Shown here one piece after another: positions 61,106 through 64,000 of a stretch of 64,000 bases of DNA; the stretch's first letter is position 1, and the number at the start of each line of letters is the position of its first letter. This DNA comes from Hydrogenimonas urashimensis (GTDB lineage: Bacteria > Campylobacterota > Campylobacteria > Campylobacterales > Hydrogenimonadaceae), in the NCBI RefSeq assembly GCF_016593255.1, contig NZ_AP023212.1:2210001-2274000 (forward strand), read 5' to 3'. The notes below the pieces were generated by a model that saw nothing but the letters and a program-made list of their open reading frames with translations, did not search any database and was not told where the DNA came from. The position numbers and the translations under genes are program-made.

Positions 61106-62717
61106 TCGAAGCATGGCGCTTTTTTTGTTTTTTGCGGCGGTGGTACTTCTTATGGGTGCGGGAAGTTACGGGGTGATCGAAACGAGTGACGCCCGTTACG
61201 CCGAAATTGCACGGGAGATGCTGCATGGCGAAGACTGGCTCCATCCTTCTTTACTTGGGATACACCATTATCACAAGCCGCCGTTGACCTATCAGATCAC
61301 GGCGCTTGGATATGAGATTTTCGGTATCAATCCATTCGGCGCACGTTTTTTCCTCCAGATTTCGGTCTTGCTGCAACTGTGGGTTGTCTATGCGATGGCA
61401 AGGGCGTTGGGGTTGAGAGAGCAGCCCGCCCGTAGGGCGGCCATCATCTATTTTACTTTTCCCCTCGTGCTGGCCTCTTCGCGCGACCTGACGACCGATT
61501 CCTTTTTGACCACATTCGCACTGGCGACCATGTATGCCTGGATTCGGTATCGACGGCAGGGTCGTGTAGGGTGGCTCTATCTTTTCGCTCTTTTTCTGGG
61601 GTTGGGTTTCTTGACCAAAGGACCGGTCGTTCTGATCGCACCCGGGCTTTTGGCTCTTTTGTGGCGGCCGGAAATGCCACGGCATAAGGTTTCAAAACGC
61701 CATCGATTCGCAGCTTTCGCCCTGTTCGTATTGCTGGCGGGGTCCTGGTTCGTCTATTTGGCATGGGAAAATCCCGCGTTTTGGAACTATTTCATCGAAC
61801 GCCAAACCGTCCAGCGTTTTGGTAGCAACGTTTTTCATCGGCATGAACCCTTCTGGTATTACTGGGTTTTCGCTCCGTTGGTCGGCCTGCCCTGGCTGGC
61901 GGCACTGCCGTGGTTGTTGGTGAAGGCAGGAGAAAGAGGCAGGAAAGAGAAGCTTCTTAGTACACTCTTGTTGGCCGGTGGCATCGGCATCCTCTTTTTC
62001 TCACTCTCTTCTTCCAAACGGATCTTCTATATTCTTCCTCTTTTCGTTTTTTTCGCCCTGGCGACCGCCATCTTGATCGACCGGTTGGAGAACCGGGAGA
62101 GCCGTCGCCTGGCGAAAGGAATGACATTTTATACCGTGGGAGCTGCCATGCTCTTTTTCCTCATGCCGTGGTTGCCTTTGAAAAATGTGCATGTTCCTCC
62201 CATCGTCGACCTTTATGCGTTGGGGGCGCTGGCGGCGACAGGATGGATGTGGCGTTATGTCGATTCCAGCAAAAGCCGGGCGGTGCTGACGGCATCCATC
62301 GCGTCTGTGGTATTGCTTTTGTCGGCTACGGCGACGCTCTCGCTCTCTTCCGCCTCTTTCAAAATCGCCGACCCTGTGGCGAAATGGATTCGTCTCCATC
62401 ACCTGCAGAATCGGACACTACTGGTTTACGACAGGCGTCTTCCTTCGCTGGCTTTCGCCCTGGACAAACCGATTGTCTCCCTCTATGACGGCAGTCGCGA
62501 TCTTGACCGGGAGACACAGTTCGAACGGAGTGATCGATGGAAAAAAACGCTTTACAATCTTAAAGATCCCGAAGATGAGAAGCGACTGAAACGTGCACTC
62601 TCTGGCACTTCCTATTTATTGGTTCTTTATAGAAAAAGATTGCCCAAAAATCGGCAGTGGCTCATGGAAAATCTTGGGCATCAACAAAAAATCGGTCGGT
62701 GGAAGCTCTATTTTTGA
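61089..62717 (+). CDS. ArnT-like GT-C glycosyltransferase
   Basis: 542 residues with about 11-12 membrane helices and a C-terminal periplasmic domain. The N-terminal loop ETSDARYAEIAREML (about 28-42) carries the acidic residue typical of ArnT/PMT catalysis, followed by HHYHKPPLTYQ. ArnT moves aminoarabinose from undecaprenyl phosphate to lipid A. Here a GT2 and LABN protein precede it, so transfer of some polyprenyl-linked sugar to lipid A or another envelope target is likely; aminoarabinose genes are absent. ATG 61089 is used; an in-frame upstream start lies within the LABN gene. Confidence 0.88.
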   Translation: MKTGFDRSMALFLFFAAVVLLMGAGSYGVIETSDARYAEIAREMLHGEDWLHPSLLGIHHYHKPPLTYQITALGYEIFGINPFGARFFLQISVLLQLWVVYAMARALGLREQPARRAAIIYFTFPLVLASSRDLTTDSFLTTFALATMYAWIRYRRQGRVGWLYLFALFLGLGFLTKGPVVLIAPGLLALLWRPEMPRHKVSKRHRFAAFALFVLLAGSWFVYLAWENPAFWNYFIERQTVQRFGSNVFHRHEPFWYYWVFAPLVGLPWLAALPWLLVKAGERGRKEKLLSTLLLAGGIGILFFSLSSSKRIFYILPLFVFFALATAILIDRLENRESRRLAKGMTFYTVGAAMLFFLMPWLPLKNVHVPPIVDLYALGALAATGWMWRYVDSSKSRAVLTASIASVVLLLSATATLSLSSASFKIADPVAKWIRLHHLQNRTLLVYDRRLPSLAFALDKPIVSLYDGSRDLDRETQFERSDRWKKTLYNLKDPEDEKRLKRALSGTSYLLVLYRKRLPKNRQWLMENLGHQQKIGRWKLYF

Positions 62718-62739
62718 GCCTTTAGATTTTCCATCGAAT

Positions 62740-64000
62740 CTATGTTTTGGAGTGATCTGAATGGGATGACGAATCAGTCAACTTCTTGACGATGAGATCC
62801 CTGTTTTCGCAGAATTTCCCGTTTTTTTCGATCAAAAAGAGGTCGTTGACCCGGTCTTTCCGTGTCGTGATGACCGCCGTGGCGATATCGATGCCCAGTT
62901 CGTCGAAGTAGTGGGCCACGTAAGCCATCAGTCCGCGCTGATTGGCGGTTTTGATCTGCATCAAGGCGTAAGTTTTCGTATGCTCGCAGTCGATGGTGAT
63001 CTCCCTGGGTTTGATGAGTGGTTTCTTGAGTTTGATTTTTTTGTTCATGTCGAACGAATCGTGAATAATCTGCTCGACCATCGGAATCTCTTCGTCGGCG
63101 ATGGTGTCGTTGAACTCCAGAACGAAATATTTGACCCCGTCAAAGAGTTTGAAAATCTCCATCGTGACCAGTTCCAAGTGGCTCAGTTTTCCCAACAGAT
63201 AGCCGAGATTGATAGGGATTTTCCGGTAAATTTCGATTTTCAGCGTCTCACCTGCCGTAATCTGCATATCGTAGTCAAGAACGGTGCGCGCCCTTTTGGC
63301 GATATCGAGAATCTCTTTCGTTGAATGTTTGATGAAAAAGAGGTTGGATTCGATTGAAAGAATCTTCTTCTGCAGGGACCTGGGAAGCTCCTTGAACTCA
63401 AGAATGCGTCTGAGTGCGTGCTCCCTTCGCAAACGTTTGGCCGTTTCGTCGATAATGGCGGGTTTTTCAAGCATTTCGACTGCGGCAAAATAGAGGGTCT
63501 TGAGCATCCGCTCGGTAAAGGCGTTGTAGACATTTTCCCCGACGGCGTTAACATCGCAATAGGTGAGAATGAAGAGCATATCCAGCAGTTTGCGATTGCT
63601 CAGAGGTGCGACGAATCGGGAGACGGTCGACTCGTCGTAGATATCTTCGTTATGGATTGTATAGGTCATGCGCGTATGGTGTCGGATAAGCAAAATGCCC
63701 TCTTTGATGAGCTCTTCGCCAAGGCCGAGTTTCTTCGCATAGATTTTAAAAAGGTCCGCTCCGACATCTCGATGGTCCCTGATGCGTCCCTTGCCGGCAT
63801 CGTGGAGCAGAGCGACGAGTTTCAGCATCGCCCGGGAGTCTCTGTCGAGTCCTTCGAACATCGGCTTGAGAAGTTCGTGCCGGAGATTGTCCAGTGCGAG
63901 CAGTGTATGGTAGGAGTGCAGGTCCACAGGGTAGTGGTGGTATCCGTCGAACTGCGGCAGATACATGATGCGTTTCATCGGCGGGATGGTCTGGGGAAGT
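62740..64000 (-). CDS. glnD: [protein-PII] uridylyltransferase GlnD, C-terminal part
   Basis: The frame stays open to the window edge, so the N-terminal nucleotidyltransferase domain is outside. The visible 420 residues hold the HD domain, with DGYHHYPVDLHSYHTL and ALLHDAGKGR (metal-binding HD), and ACT-type ligand domains at the end (YALMQIKTANQRGLMAYVAH). GlnD senses glutamine and adds or removes UMP on PII. It is convergent with the ArnT-like gene, 22 bases apart. The tail is Ser/His-rich. Confidence 0.9.
   Translation of the reverse strand, partial: LPQTIPPMKRIMYLPQFDGYHHYPVDLHSYHTLLALDNLRHELLKPMFEGLDRDSRAMLKLVALLHDAGKGRIRDHRDVGADLFKIYAKKLGLGEELIKEGILLIRHHTRMTYTIHNEDIYDESTVSRFVAPLSNRKLLDMLFILTYCDVNAVGENVYNAFTERMLKTLYFAAVEMLEKPAIIDETAKRLRREHALRRILEFKELPRSLQKKILSIESNLFFIKHSTKEILDIAKRARTVLDYDMQITAGETLKIEIYRKIPINLGYLLGKLSHLELVTMEIFKLFDGVKYFVLEFNDTIADEEIPMVEQIIHDSFDMNKKIKLKKPLIKPREITIDCEHTKTYALMQIKTANQRGLMAYVAHYFDELGIDIATAVITTRKDRVNDLFLIEKNGKFCENRDLIVKKLTDSSSHSDHSKT

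Noticed and set aside
62723-62742. Terminator between the ArnT-like gene and glnD
   Set aside because: TAGATT/AATCTA is only six AT-rich pairs with an eight-base loop and overlaps the glnD stop; too weak to call.

Overview
The window looks like one contiguous chromosomal piece from a Campylobacterota (epsilonproteobacterial) chemolithotroph, of the general Sulfurovum, Hydrogenimonas, Sulfurimonas or Nitratiruptor kind. This is inferred from gene content and protein style: a fused IspDF, an ATP-sulfurylase-like protein paired with a receiver-HTH regulator, a Psr-type molybdoenzyme, Campylobacterota-type ThiC, Mrp and GatA, and tightly overlapping genes. No 16S rRNA, tRNA or CRISPR array was seen, so genus is not assignable. 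Base composition is moderately GC-rich for most of the window but visibly AT-richer between about 48.4 and 59.5 kb.

Layout. 0-11.5 kb is housekeeping: a CinA-like 5' fragment, ileS, a 38-residue membrane protein, gatA, guaB, metY, metX, xseB, a degenerate carbon-nitrogen hydrolase, a ThiF-like protein and a full-length arginine-kinase-type phosphagen kinase. 11.5-16.6 kb is a probable phosphate module: a Pit transporter, an outer-membrane porin with a perfect tandem 11-bp operator, and a divergent PhoB/PhoR-like pair. 16.8-25 kb is a respiratory molybdoenzyme operon (FeS subunit, NrfD-type membrane subunit, Tat-exported catalytic subunit), followed by its TorD-like chaperone, a multi-cluster ferredoxin, an AroE-fold protein and an unknown protein. 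25.2-30.8 kb is a tripartite RND efflux pump. 30.8-37.1 kb is a Bat-type von Willebrand operon with two BatD paralogues, a c-type cytochrome and a NosD-like beta-helix protein.

From 37.1 to 45.3 kb genes lie on the minus strand: an MddA-like methanethiol methyltransferase, a possible frameshifted small gene, a HerA-like ATPase, an RNA m5C methyltransferase, pgpA, the ATP-sulfurylase-like protein, an atypical response regulator and ispDF. thiC and mrp follow on the plus strand, then a 400-base non-coding stretch holding a 241-bp palindromic element. 48.4-52.6 kb is a porin, periplasmic binding domain and sensor kinase set with a convergent OmpR-type regulator. 52.8-59.5 kb is an operon with cytochrome P460, YceI, a MacB-like ABC transporter, a heme-copper-oxidase-like protein that lacks the CuB ligands, a thioredoxin-fold protein and a metallo-beta-lactamase-fold hydrolase. 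59.7-62.7 kb is a lipid-linked sugar transfer operon (GT2, LABN, ArnT-like), and the window ends inside glnD.

The most notable signals are: (1) a near-identical 16-bp box placed exactly 65 nt before the start codons of two separate operons next to an OmpR-family regulator; (2) the P460 and CuB-less heme-copper-like operon; (3) heptanucleotide-repeat elements with miniature GAA/AAA-triloop hairpins sitting between stop codons and ribosome binding sites, two of them inside signal-peptide coding regions; (4) the 241-bp palindrome at 48.2 kb; and (5) several enzyme-fold proteins that have lost catalytic residues.
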